Assembly (NCBI GenBank): GCA_023014335.1
Contig: JAECYW010000004.1
Coordinates: 3,720,001 to 3,784,000, forward strand
DNA: 64,000 bases
Reading direction: 5' to 3'
Source: Galerina marginata
Lineage: Eukaryota; Basidiomycota; Agaricomycetes; Agaricales; Galerinaceae
This document shows, in pieces, positions 34,101 to 46,198 of the stretch. A model generated the notes under the pieces. That model had not been told where the DNA came from. It saw only the letters and a program-made list of their open reading frames with translations, and made no database searches. Position 1 is the first letter of the stretch. Every line of letters begins with the position of its first letter. A program made the position numbers and the translations under genes.

Positions 34101-34609
34101 TCAACCCACTTCTCGCCATAAACTTCGACTGTTTTCGTCTCTATTTTATGGATATCATTCCTTTCAATGGGAAACCTGCTGGGCAGGTGTGTTTCGCATG
34201 GAAAGGCACGGTACTTTTTTTGATCACTGGTTATTTACATGTTTCAGTCCGAAATTGTATAGGTAGTGGCGTGGTACTGTCCGATAATGTACATTCTTGA
34301 TAAACCCGCACTAATTATAATGGTCCTCAAAATACTGATCCGAGTACCGTCCGGATAATCAGGCTGCTCTAATTATCGACAAACTGTATTGCGCCGCATA
34401 TTTCTCACTTGAATTCCTGCATCGTCACGTCAACTTGGCTTCGAACTTGAGCAACGCGTCCCAATTCTCGCCAAATCAGGTAAATTACCTGTGACGTGCA
34501 GAAACGTGATGTGACCCACGCGTTTCTGCCGCTGTTCCAACTCCTGTCAAAGTTCAGAATTCTCCCCATTATTTCTCTTGCCTGAGGTCTCCCTAACTCT
34601 TTCTAGTCA

Positions 34610-36272
34610 ATGCCGATTGTGGGGGGCTTTTTATGCTGGATCCAAGTTGATGGACAACCTTTGGCAGAGTATAAAATCGAATATTCAGTCGATGGTACGC
34701 AGGCGACATGTTGGATTCCCTCAGAAGTAGGAAAGGTACGTCGACCAAAATTTCCCCCTTTACTAAGTAACTAAAGAGTCACTTCTGGTTATAGGAGTTC
34801 CAAGTTTGCTATAGTGATCCCGTCCGTATTCTCACGACAGGTTCTCGAGTTACTGTGGATGGCACTCTTTGCTCGCGTAAAGTACTACCCGTAGATCACC
34901 CCAGGTCTACTGTGATACACAAAGGCGCGATGATAACCGACACTGCCCTACGGCCATTTGTCTTCTCTAGCTGCCAGCTCCTAGGTGTGATGCTTTTGAT
35001 AGAATGCTGGTTGAATCAAGTTTGATTTTTTACCTCGTTTCTTGTTGACGGTGGTTACCAGATGACGACAACCTAGAGTCCTTGAATAATCCACCTGCTA
35101 TTGGGGAGGTTATACTCGTCATTCAAGAAGTTCATGTACACTCGCGCTTATTAAAGAGGGAAGCGGTCAATCTTCCTCCGCTTCAAATACATGAGCGAGC
35201 GAAGAAGGGCATCGTGCACGGCACTCAGTATGGTGCTTATTATTTAAAATGTCCTTCCTCTTACTGATCATGACAACAAAACAGGCTAGGTGAAGAGGTT
35301 GCTCGCCGGCGAAAGCAGCCGAGAAAGACGACTTTTGTGAGGGAGTTAGCTACGTTTGTGTTTAAATACCGCCCTTTGGGTAAGTTGTCGTCCAATTCTT
35401 GCCAGTCTTTTTCTGACCAGAATCGTATTCGTGACTAAAGCTGCTCTAATGGCTGACGGTATTGCGCTGTTGCCCGATCCTCCACCTCGCAAGCTGCTTT
35501 CTAGTACAGAAGACTTCATCGATCTGACTTTGGACGACGAAGAGCCCCGTAGGTCAAGAGGAAAGGTAAACAATTGCCTTCAAACTCTTTTATAGAAAAC
35601 GATTTCTCACACCAGCTTCTTCTAGAATTGTTCTAAGGTCAAGGTGGAGATGAAAAAAGAGGACTTAATCATTAAGACTTTGGACGACGAAAACCTCCGT
35701 AGGTCGAGAGGAGAGGTAATCAATTGCCTTGGAACTCTTCCTGTAGAAATTATCTTCTCACCCAAGCCTCTTCCAGAACCGTTCGAGGGTCAAAAAGGAG
35801 ATGAAAATAGAGGACTCGATCGATAATTTGGACGACGAAGAGCTTCGTAGGATGAGACGAAAAGTGATCAATTGCCTTGCAACCCATTCTATAAAAAATA
35901 TCTCTCACAAAAGCTTTTTTTCAAGGTCAAGATGGAGATGAAGAAAGAGGACTCAGTCATCGAGACTTTGGACGACGAAGAGCCCCATGGGTCCAGAGGA
36001 AAGGTGATCAATTGCTTTGGACTCTTTCTGTCGAAAGCAGGATCTCACATAAGCCTCTTCTAGAATCGTTCCAGTATCAAAATGGAGATGAAAAAGGAGG
36101 ATTCAATCATCGAAAATTTGGACGACCAAGAGCGCCATATGTCAAGAGGAAAGGTGATCAATTGCCCTGGACCTTTTCCTGTAGAAGTCGTTTTCTGACA
36201 CAAAGCCTCTAGAGTCATTCCAAGGTCAAGATGGAGATGAAAAACGAGGACTCAATTATCGACTTAACTTGA
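34610..36272 (+). CDS. DUF7918-type protein, copy 4, with tandem SUMO-acceptor/SIM-like exons
   Basis: Starts at 34610 (MPIVGGFLCWIQVDGQPLAE). The exon plan follows copy 3: EFQVCYSDPVRI to FSSCQLL, DDDNLESLNNPPAIGEV to IVHGTQ, LGEEVARRRKQPRK to FVFKYRPL. An exon with ADGIALLPDPPPRK and EDFIDLTLDDEEP ends at 35565. After this come four extra phase-0 exons, 35626-35715, 35777-35863, 35926-36003 and 36064-36153, each coding for (S)-K/R-V/I-K-x-E-M-K-x-E-D-x-I-I/D then LDD-E...RG-K. The terminal exon 36213-36272 reads KVKMEMKNED then SIIDLT-stop. The exon at 35926 uses a weaker CAAG acceptor. The amplified module carries one psi-K-x-E and a degenerate SIM per copy. Confidence 0.78.
35512..36272 (+). 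repeat. Tandem exon-intron repeat array in DUF7918 copy 4
   Basis: Repeats of about 140-150 bp. Each joins an exon (GACTC.ATCAT.GA...TTGGACGACGAAGAG...AG.GGAAAG) to an intron starting GTGATCAATTGCC or GTAATCAATTGCC and ending ...GCCTCTTCTAG. Four full internal exons lie between the founder exon (ends 35565) and the terminal exon. All exons are phase 0-0, so copy number can change without breaking the frame. Introns diverge about as much as exons, so this is not a very recent slippage event. Confidence 0.88.
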
Positions 36273-36983
36273 CGGTCTACGTATACTAACCGGCTAGTCC
36301 ACCCTTTCATAAAGTTCGCATCTTGATGGGCCGTTATTTTCCTTGATCCTCATGTATTTGGAGGCAGCTCGTTTCGAGACCGCTGCGCAGGCCCTACAAC
36401 ACCAATACAAGTGTTCCGTCACAGGAGAATGGACAGTCGTGATTCAGTCTACTTTACGCTGTTTCATGCTGACGTGCGACAAGTTTCAATCCCAAGACCT
36501 TATCGGCCTCCATCCTGGCAGGACCGTCGACGATGCCAGCCAGATCGCCAGCAGAGACCTCGTCAATGTTCGCCTGGGTGCGATTATCGTAAGTACGCAG
36601 AGCGCAAAGTCAAGAAGCATTTGACGAGCCGTACACTCTAGCAATTGGCATTCCCATTATAATCTCAGACCGAAATCCAGTAAATAACCACTGAAAAACA
36701 GGAGGTACCATAATGTAGAGTACGTTGTTGACAAACCCGCAGTATGCTCAAATTCTTAACGATTTGTATTACGCTGCATATTTCTCCCTTGAATTCATGT
36801 GTCACATCAGCTCCGAACTTGAGCAACGCGGTCGCGTCAGCCCCTTTGCCAAATAAGGTAAATTAAACGTAACATTCAAAACGTGATGTGACCCACGCGT
36901 TTCTGGCCACTGTTGTCCTTTATTCTCCCCCACTTTTTCTCTCTCAGCCGCGTCTCCCCAGCTTTTTTCATTCCTTCTAGTCA
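36273..36983. other. Spacer with duplicated flank and DUF7918 copy 5 promoter
   Basis: The first part matches the DNA 3' of copy 5 (GGTCTACGTATAC, TTTCATAAAGTTC.CATCTT.ATGGGCC). Then comes an MDR 3' relic (about 36400-36640). The last ~330 bp resemble the copy 4 promoter at about 34250-34609 (GACAAACCCGCA, GTGATGTGACCCACGCGTTTCTG, TTCTAGTCAATGCCGAT). Confidence 0.65.
36400..36640 (-). pseudogene. Relic of the 3' end of an MDR gene
   Basis: On the minus strand this aligns with the last exon and penultimate intron of MDR-E/F (plus-strand CGACAAGTTTCAATCCC.A.ACCTTATCGGC, CATCCTGGCA.GACCGTCGACGAT.CCAGCCA). No upstream exons are present. It lies 3' of DUF7918 copy 4 exactly where MDR-E lies 3' of copy 5, so it is what remains of the MDR partner of copy 4. 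Confidence 0.8.
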
Positions 36984-38092
36984 ATGCCGATCATTGGGGG
37001 CTTTTCATGCTGGATTCAAGTTGATGGACAACCTTTGACAGAGTATAAAGTCGAATATTCAGCCGATGGTGCGCAGGCGACGTGTTGGATTCCTTCAGAA
37101 GTAGGAAAGGTGCGTCAACCGAATTTTCCTCTTTAATAAGTAACTAAAGAGCCCTTTCTGACTGTAGGAGTTTCATATTTGCTATAGCGATCCCGTCCGT
37201 ATTCTCACGACAGGTTCTCGAATTACTGTGGATGGCACTCGTTGCTCGGGTAAAATACTATACGCAAAGCACTCCAACTTCAAGAGGAGGAAGAGGTCTA
37301 CTGTGACACACAGAGGCGCCTCAATAACCGACACTACCATACGGCCATATATCTTCTCTAGCTGCCAGCTCCTAGGTGTGTTGATGCAGGATGTCGGTTG
37401 AACCAACCTTGACTTCTTACTTCATTTCTTGTTGACCGTGGTTACTAGACGACGACAATCTAGATTCCTTGAATAATCCTCCTGCTATTGGAGAGGTTAT
37501 GCTCATCATTGATGAAGTTCAGGTACATCCGCACGCCCACAGGACAGAGCGGAAAGCCGTAAAACTCCCTCCCCTCCAAATACATGAGCGAGCAAAGAAG
37601 TGCATTGTGCACGGCACTCAGTATGGTGCTTATTGAAGTCTCGTTCCTTTTGCTGATCATGACAACAAAACAGGCTAGGCGAAGAGGTTTCTCGCCGGTG
37701 TAAACAACCGAGGGGGACAACCCGTCTTAGGAAGTTAGCTACGTTTGTCTTTAGATACCGCCCTTTGGGTAAGCTGCGTCCAACTCTTGCCAGTCTTTTT
37801 CTGAGTAGGATTACACACACGATTACAGCCGTTTTGATGGCTGACGGTATTGCGCCGTCGCCCAATCCTCCACCCCGCAAGCGCCTGTCTAGTACTGACG
37901 ACGTCATCGATCTAACTTTGGACGAGGAAGAAACCCGTAGGTCGAGAGGAAAGGTGATCAATTTGCCTTCAAACTCTTTCGATATAATGGGATTTCTCAC
38001 GTAGCCTCTTCTAGAGTCGTTCCAGGGTCAAGATGGAAATAAAGGAAGAGCAATCCACAATATTTGACGGCTCAATCATTGACCTAACTTAA
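36984..38092 (+). CDS. DUF7918-type protein, copy 5, with two SIM cores
   Basis: Starts at 36984 (MPIIGGFSCWIQVDGQPLTE). It has EFHICYSDPVRI to FSSCQLL, DDDNLDSLNNPPAIGEV to IVHGTQ, LGEEVSRRCKQPRG to FVFRYRPLG, and ADGIAPSPNPPPRK with DDVIDLTLDEEET (internal SIM plus acidic run). It ends with a single terminal exon RVKMEIKEEQST...GSIIDLT, TAA at 38090-38092. VKME and IKEE are adjacent psi-K-x-E patterns. Copy 4 is its sister, since promoters and 3' flanks also match, but copy 5 lacks the exon array. It lies tail to tail with MDR-E, stop codons about 200 bp apart. Confidence 0.78.
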
Positions 38093-38295
38093 CGGTCTAC
38101 GTATACCAACCAGCTATTCCAGTGGAACCAGTCCTTTCATAAAGTTCACATCTTAATGGGCCATTATTTTCCTTGATCCTCATGTAATCAGAAGGCAGTT
38201 TGTTTCCAAACCGCAGCGCAGACTTTACATTCAACTAAATACAAATATTCCACTCTTCTGTCCCAGGAGAATGTACAGCCATAATTCGGTCTGGA

Positions 38296-39555
38296 TTACG
38301 CTGTTTCTTGCGGGCGTGCGACAAGCTTCAATCCCGAAACCTTATTGGCCTCCAACCTGGCCAAACCGTCGACAATACCGGCCAGACCGCCAGGAAGAAC
38401 CTCGACATTGTTTGGCTGAATGCATCATGAGTACACAGAGCATAAACTCCAGAAGTATTTGACTAAACGCACCTTGATAATACCCTTTTCCAGGAATCCA
38501 GAGAGTTTATCGTGGTAAAGAGTTTCAAGCAGTTCGATATTCTGAGGAAATCTCAGTACACCCAGAGCGGCGATGACGGTCTTATCTTCAGGAACTTTGA
38601 CCGATGGTTGATCGACAATCAACAGCTGACCGCCAGGTGCAAGAAGATCCAGTCCAACTTGCTGCGTATCTGCCGCAGAAATGGAGTCGTACACAAAATC
38701 AATGGACTTTCCGGCGATCTTCTTGACCTCTGCAACGAGGTCGTCTGCTGGAAGATTGCGGTCGAGTACGTGGGTGGCGCCTAGGGATTTGAGGAGTTCG
38801 GTGTGCTTAACAGACGCGGTTGTGATGATGGGCGAAAAGCCCGACAGTTTGGCGAACTGGAGGACTGGAGTCAAAGTCAAAGTGAGTGCACCTCATCTCA
38901 ATTCTGGAAGGCTGGCATACCTAGCTGCCCGACTGAACTGGAACCACCGAGAACCACAATTGGGGTTCCGGCATATTTCCCTTGAGTTTCTTCGGATATG
39001 GGAGGGGAGAGTCCGATTCCAAACGGATTCCGATTGTAGAGTCCAACATAGGTGACAGTCAGCACGACTGGAAGAGAGGCAGCTTGATCGTATGTGACGT
39101 TGGGGGGAATCTACGAGACGTTGTCACGAAGAGTTGAGAAGAAGCAGAAAGACTAATTCCTACTCTAGCCACCGTGGAGGCGAGGGCGATGGCGTACTGC
39201 TGGTAGGAGGCGAATCGGTTCATGTACTGTCCGTGAGTGAACCTGCACAAGAATATATGAACAGAGAAAAATATAATAAACCCTCCCCAATCACTCACAC
39301 TCGATCTCCTTTCTTGAATTCGGTAACGCCTTCTCCGACTTCTTCGACATCGCCAGCGATATCGCCTCCGAGGATAGCCGGGAAGTGTTGAATGAACACT
39401 TCAAATCTTTGTATCCTCCATTCGACTGGGTTCAACGAGGTGCTATTAATTTTGATCAAGACCTCTCCTGGGCCAGGCTTGTAGATCTCAGTCTCGCCGA
39501 GAACAAAATTTCCGTGCTGCTTATCAAGGAACAGAGCTTTTTGAGTGGCGGGCAT
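38296..39555 (-). CDS. Medium-chain reductase MDR-E
   Basis: Exon 1 (39555 to ~39295) encodes MPATQKALFLDKQHGNFVLG, YKPGPGEVLIKINSTSLNPV, LGGDIAGDVEEVGEGV and KKGDRV. Exon 2 includes FTHGQYMNRFASYQQYAIAL. Exon 3 has YDQAASLPVVLTVTYVGLYN and VVLGGSSSVGQL. Exon 4 reads LQFAKLSGFSPIITTASVKH, LDRNLPADDLVAEVKKIAGK and LDLLAPGGQLLIVD. The last exon ends VSGLKLVARPQETA with TAA at 38296-38298. Complete zinc-independent reductase. Sister of MDR-F, with homologous promoter DNA. Substrate unknown. Confidence 0.86.
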
Positions 39556-39594
39556 TGTGATTGAGGTGGGCTTAGGAATGAAGAGAAGGTTCCC

Positions 39595-39606
39595 CTATTT
39601 ATTGGC
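39595..39606 (-). promoter_or_regulatory. CCAAT/TATA-like core promoter of MDR-E
   Basis: On the minus strand this reads GCCAATAAATAG, about 40-50 bp upstream of the MDR-E start. The identical word stands at 41605-41616 before MDR-F. CCAAT directly joined to an AATAAATA box, kept between paralogues, suggests a functional core. Confidence 0.55.
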
Positions 39607-40299
39607 TGTCCTGGAGGCCGGAGTACCAGTGCCGTCATGTGGAAAGGAGGATGCGACCTAAAAATACAGGGAGGATTAGTCCTTTACAAACGGAGGGTTA
39701 TAAAACGTGTCCGAAGCGAATGGAAACGAGGCGGTGTTTTTTATCTAACTTGATAACATGACCCCTACTAACAGCTAAAGTCCTGAACTTTTGTTATTCT
39801 AGAAATCCGGGGTGCTTTGATGCAGTGAAATATCATTGTGCATATACGGAGCAGAGGAAGGGAAGAAATCGCGGTAAGGATCTTGTAACGAGGAAGTAAC
39901 CTTTGCTATTGTCACCGCCATCCAGTGTGATATCTTTTGGATCTCCGGGTGTAGCAAACAGGTGAGTTTGGCATTCAATAGTCTATTAGCGACGCATCCC
40001 AGCGCATGCCTAGGGCCATGGAGGCCACTCTCCATATCCATCAACACTCTCGACCGGGACCTTGATTGCATTCTCGGTTTTTATTTCAGACCTTATGCAC
40101 AGATGATTCCTCGCGTCAAGATATCATTTGCTTTTACTTCATAACTACCAAAAAAAAAATAGGCTCGTAGCTGCCACGCAGAACAATGGTCCACAAGTGA
40201 AGTTTGTTTCAAAAACGGCTCGCAAACTTACATTCAACTATCATACAAATATTCAAGCCTTCCGTCCCAGGAGAATATACAGGCATAATTCAGTCCGGA
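39607..40299. other. Spacer between MDR-E and MDR-F
   Basis: About 39660-39770 matches the DNA upstream of MDR-F (41676-41790) with shared GGAGGATTAGT, CTTTACAAAC and AACATGAC. About 40230-40299 matches the MDR-E 3' flank (CCCAGGAGAATATACAG). No gene is supported. Confidence 0.55.
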
Positions 40300-41558
40300 T
40301 TAAGCTGTCTCATTCGGGCGGGCGACAAGTTTCAATCCCGAAACCTTATCGGCTTCCATCCTGGCAAGACCGTCGACGATACCAGCCAAACCGCCAGGAA
40401 GAACCTCGACGTTATTTGCCTGAATAAAGTTAGATATCGTGAGTACTCAGTATGACTCAGGAAGTATTTGACTAAACGCACCTTGATAATACCCTTTTCC
40501 AGGAATCCAGAGATTTTATCGTGATAAAGAGTTTCAAGGAGTTCGATATTGTGAGGAAGTCTGGGTACACCCAGAGCGGCGATGACGGTCTTATCTTCAG
40601 GAACTTTGACCGTTGGTTGGAGGACAGTCACCAACTGACCGCCGGATGCGAGAAGATCCAGTCCAACCTGCTGTGTATCCGCCAAAGAAATGGAGTCGTA
40701 TACTATATCGATGGGCTTCCCGGCGATCTTCTTGATCTCTGCAACGAGATCGCCTGCTGGGAGATTGCGGTCGAGTACGTGGGTGGCGCCTAAGGATTTG
40801 AGGAGTTCGGTGTGCTTAACCGAAGCGGTTGTGATGACGGGTGAAAAGCCCGACAGCTTCGCGAACTGGAGGACTGGTCTCAAAGTGAGTACACCTAATC
40901 TCAACTCAGGAAGGTGGACATACCCAGCTGCCCGACTGAACTGGCACCTCCGAGAACGACGATCGGGGTTCCTGCGTATTTCCCTTGAGTTTCCTCGGAG
41001 ACGGGAGGCGCAAGTCCGACTCCATGAGGATTCTGATTGTAGAGTCCAACATAGGTGACGGTGAGCGCGACTGGAAGAGAGGCGGCTTGATCGTATGTGA
41101 CATTGGGAGGAATCTACGAGAGGTTCGTCAGAAAAATTGAGAGGAAAGCAGAAAGATCAATGCCTACCCTGGCCAGTGTGGAGGCGATGGCGATGGCGTA
41201 CTGCTGGAATGTAGCAAATGGGTTAACGAACTGCCCCTGGGTGAACCTGCGCAAGAAATCTCAACAAAAAAAATTATAAGAAAATCCTTTCTGCCACTCA
41301 CACTGCGTCTCCTTTCTTGAATTCGGTTACGCCTTCTCCAACCTCTTCGACATCTCCGGCGAGGTCGGTTCCGAGGATTGCCGGGAAGTTTTCGATGAAT
41401 ATGCCATATTTCCTGATCTTCCAGTCGACTGGGTTCAACGAGGTAGCCTTAACTTTGACCAGGACCTCTCCTGGGCCAGGCTTGTAGATCTCGGTCTCGC
41501 CGAGAACGAAGTTTCCGAACTTCTTGTCAAGGAGCAGAGCTTTTTGGGTAGCAGGCAT
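40300..41558 (-). CDS. Medium-chain reductase MDR-F
   Basis: Exon 1 (41558 to ~41298) encodes MPATQKALLLDKKFGNFVLG, YKPGPGEVLVKVKATSLNPV, DWKIRKYGIFIENFPAILG and DLAGDVEEVGEGVTEFKKGD. Exon 4 reads LQFAKLSGFSPVITTASVKH, LDRNLPAGDLVAEIKKIAGK and LDLLASGGQLVTVL. The last exon ends VSGLKLVARPNETA, TAA at 40300-40302. Exon 1 ends GDAV rather than GDRV. Tandem sister of MDR-E, same orientation and exon plan. Reductase class by family; substrate unknown. Confidence 0.86.
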
Positions 41559-41604
41559 TGTGGGTGAGAGGGCTTAGGGATAAAGAGAATATGCTGAGCT
41601 TCCT

Positions 41605-41616
41605 CTATTTATTGGC
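41605..41616 (-). promoter_or_regulatory. CCAAT/TATA-like core promoter of MDR-F
   Basis: Minus strand GCCAATAAATAG about 47-58 bp upstream of the MDR-F start, identical to the element before MDR-E. Confidence 0.55.
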
Positions 41617-42895
41617 CGTCTTGGAAGCCTGAGAACCAATGGCATCATGCTGTTATCAAGAAAGAAGGTTGTGACCTAAAAATATAAGGAGGATTAGTAA
41701 AACCTTTACAAACTTGTTCGCAGCGAAGTGAAACTGAACAGAGGCGGCGTCTTATTTGACTTTTCAACATGACGCTTACTATAACCCAAGGATCTGATCG
41801 ACCGTCAGCGCAGGTCAGTGCCGGGACACCACGCGTTGTTTGCTTACCAGTGCATTTCACCCTACAATGATTCCTCACTGGCGGACGTGCATGCCCAGCA
41901 TTTGGTGAATATCCACGTGGTTGAACTTGCCCCACAAGATATTTGCAGAGTTTATGATGGCGGCAGGGAGGTGTCCACGTTCGCCACTTCCTAATTTGTT
42001 CGACTGCTTGCTTGCGGAGAGCACCACCCGGCACTACTCGCGTATGTCGCGTTCTAACAAAGATAAAAGAATTGGATATTGCAAATATACGAACCTTTCC
42101 AGGTAAATCTTGAGAGTTGGATTGGGTTGAGGTTTGTAAACCGTTCGCCCGACGTCTGCTACCGTGCTACCATACCGGGCAATATATCCACGTTTTCGTG
42201 GACGTGTGGAAACCACGTGGGTACTCACCGGGAAGCCAGCTAGCCGTGCAGCACTGCAGGTTATCTACAAACTGGCGCGTTTGCCGCTCCTCCACGCGTT
42301 GGTTGCTCGCAATTCACCCTTCCAATGGATCATATCGGTAATCTACTTACTACCACTACATATTAACAAGGGTGTGATCGATTGTCCATGCCGTGGCGCA
42401 ACGCATTTGAGCTCTTGAGACCGGGTCGCCGGAAGCTTCTGGCTGAAGCCTCATGCGATTTGTTCTCAATTCCAATCGCTCAAATTGGAACAGAACGTCG
42501 GAGGTAAGAGGTGTGTCTATATCACATCTTCGCAGTTCAATCAAATCTAAGGGATTTGAAAACACGAGAAATGATCGTGGCTAGAGAAACAAAATAACCA
42601 GACTTACTGGCGATTTATTCCTTTCCGCGGCCGCAAGGTTGTATTAAAATATGTTTCTTAAGCAAATGTCCTAGACGTTGCTGTCGTCCTTTAGCACGAA
42701 GCCATTAGGTCGTTAGTAAAACAAGAAGACATCACAGTATTCATATGTAGTGCCTGAGGGTTAAAAATAGAGGTTTGTTGTGGTTTGTTGCGCTACAGAC
42801 AACTATACAGTTCCCCGGCAAAAGCCTAAGTTCGTGGCAGGACGAAAGTTGTGCCCGCCGTTGCGCAAGATCAGCAAGCCTCAAGACTCCCGACA
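41617..42895. other. Region between MDR-F and RPL4 without a supported gene
   Basis: The first ~170 bp are the MDR-F upstream region shared with MDR-E. The rest holds short ORFs on both strands with no domain and no splicing pattern. The RPL4 promoter must lie in the last few hundred bases. Confidence 0.5.
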
Positions 42896-44291
<1,396 letters not shown>

Positions 44292-44822
44292 GTTCGCTGT
44301 CGTTGCTCTTTGGTGGACCGGCCGCGGGGTTGGGAAAGAAAAATATGCAGACGATGATGAGATATATGATTACGTTGCGTTGTCCATGCCCCCGATTGTT
44401 TTATGCTCCTACATGCAGATGTCGCAATTATTCATCCCTGTGTTCAAGGTATTTTCGTCGTTTGCAAGTTGAGAGAAAAAATCAGGACATGCGTAAGGCT
44501 GATGATACCCTCGCGTCCTATTCCTCCAGCAGAGGCCGTGGGTCACAATGGACAAGCGGCCCATCGCTGAGATAACTATACACCACGTTGTGACCTCGCC
44601 CCAACCTGCAGCGCACCACACCCGCATTGGCTAATCGTACTGACATATGTATTAATTTCAGACCCCAGCGTTCTCCGTTTCTCTTTCTCACTTTTGTGTT
44701 ACGTCCGATAATAGTGAATTGCCAGCCGTCGCTGGACTCACAGTTAGTTTCGGTGAGATTCATGTTTTTTATCAGGTCAATTTATCTGACAACAGCCTAT
44801 TAGCTGGTCGAACATTCTTGCA
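44292..44822. other. Spacer between RPL4 and the MARVEL-like gene
   Basis: About 530 bp. Small ORFs at 44409-44763 on - have no domain. No RNA gene recognised. Confidence 0.5.
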
Positions 44823-45945
44823 ATGTCATCCATAGCCGCCTCCCTCTCTTCCTCCTTGATCATGACCTCGATTTTAACCGCAACCTCAACATCAATGCCA
44901 GTAATGTCAACCTCGACCCCATTGCCAACTCAATCCTCATCCATATTCAACCCCGACGACCCAACGACAAGCCGCACCTCCTACCTATCCAGCACCACAA
45001 CGAGCTTAATAGCATGCATCACGCCCATGATCGGGCTTATGTACCTCGCCGTGCTGTCGTGGACGTACCGCTATGCGCAGACGAACCCGCGAGGGCTGAA
45101 CAAGGCGTCGGGGGTGCGGGTGCAGAAGTATGCTCCTGGTAGGGCTTTTTATTTATGTATCCGGGGTTCAAATAGCTCGACTGACAAACCTGCCTTATCT
45201 TTTTCGGTGATGTAGCCGTTTATGTGTTTCTGGTGCTGAGCAGCTTGATGGAGGTATGTTGATTTTTCTTCTTGGCTTCTGACGTATTGATTCCTATTTT
45301 CTTACAGGTCGCTTTCGCGAGCTGGCTCATCCTGCAATACCGCTTCAACAACAACTATCCGAACTTTGAAGCTCGGAACGGTGTTCGACTATTATTGTAA
45401 TTATAAACTATCTCACCCTCTCCCCTCTCTATATCTCACCACCTCTCCCCAACACGTAGATTCGCATCCTCATGGACGGCCCTCACAGCAGGCGCGTATA
45501 CCGTCCTCTTCATCCACCCTACGTGGTCGAGGCACCCCGTCTCCTCCGTCGGCGCACAGGCCATCTGGATATTCATAACCTGGCTCTTCTGGGTCGTCGG
45601 CGCGGGTCTCGTGAACAGCGCTGTCCCGACGCTGTTGGGGAGAGGCACGTGTGATGCTGTGGCGTATTGTGCGCAGATCCGGGGTCTGTTTGGTGCGTGT
45701 CGTCGATGGACTAGTATTGACGTTATGGGGATGAGGTACTGATGCTTTTTTATGATATTTTTTAGGTGTGGCGGTCGTGGAGAGGTGAGGATTGTTTTTG
45801 CTTTCAAAGAGGTGTTTTGGTTCAAACATGTCGTTCTTTCCTTCTTTCCAGTTTGACGTTGTCTGCAGGCATGCTGGTCATGTTGTGGCTGGCCTGGCAG
45901 TCAGCACGATCAGCTATGGAACCATTATCGTTCCCTTTGCATTGA
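44823..45945 (+). CDS. MARVEL-like four-TM membrane protein
   Basis: Exon 1 (44823 to ~45140) encodes a serine/threonine-rich N-terminus and the first helix (LIACITPMIGLMYLAVLSW). Later exons encode VYVFLVLSSLMEVAFASWLI, FASSWTALTAGAYTVLFIHP, a third membrane exon (AIWIFITWLFWVVGAGLVNS) and the last helix LTLSAGMLVMLWLAWQS. It ends LSFPLH, TGA at 45943-45945. Four helices with a YRFNNNYPNFE loop and late cysteines (GRGTCDAVAYCAQIRGLFG) resemble fungal MARVEL-domain proteins of the plasma membrane or eisosome type. Exact role unknown. Confidence 0.7.
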
Positions 45946-46198
45946 GGTTACCTCGAGGGTACACCTTGCGGACAATAACGTGATTCCACATATGTATAGC
46001 GTTGTTAAGTATTGCTTCTTTCAGAAGTTTATACTTTGCTGAAGTTCATTGTAGTATATGGTGTACGATTATGATGCGACGGACATTGCAATATGAATTC
46101 CATTTATGTTTGCAGTTACGAGACATAAATTACAATAATAGAGCATGGACGGATATTATACCCGCTCAAGCAAATAATACGCTAATAGGAGAATGACA

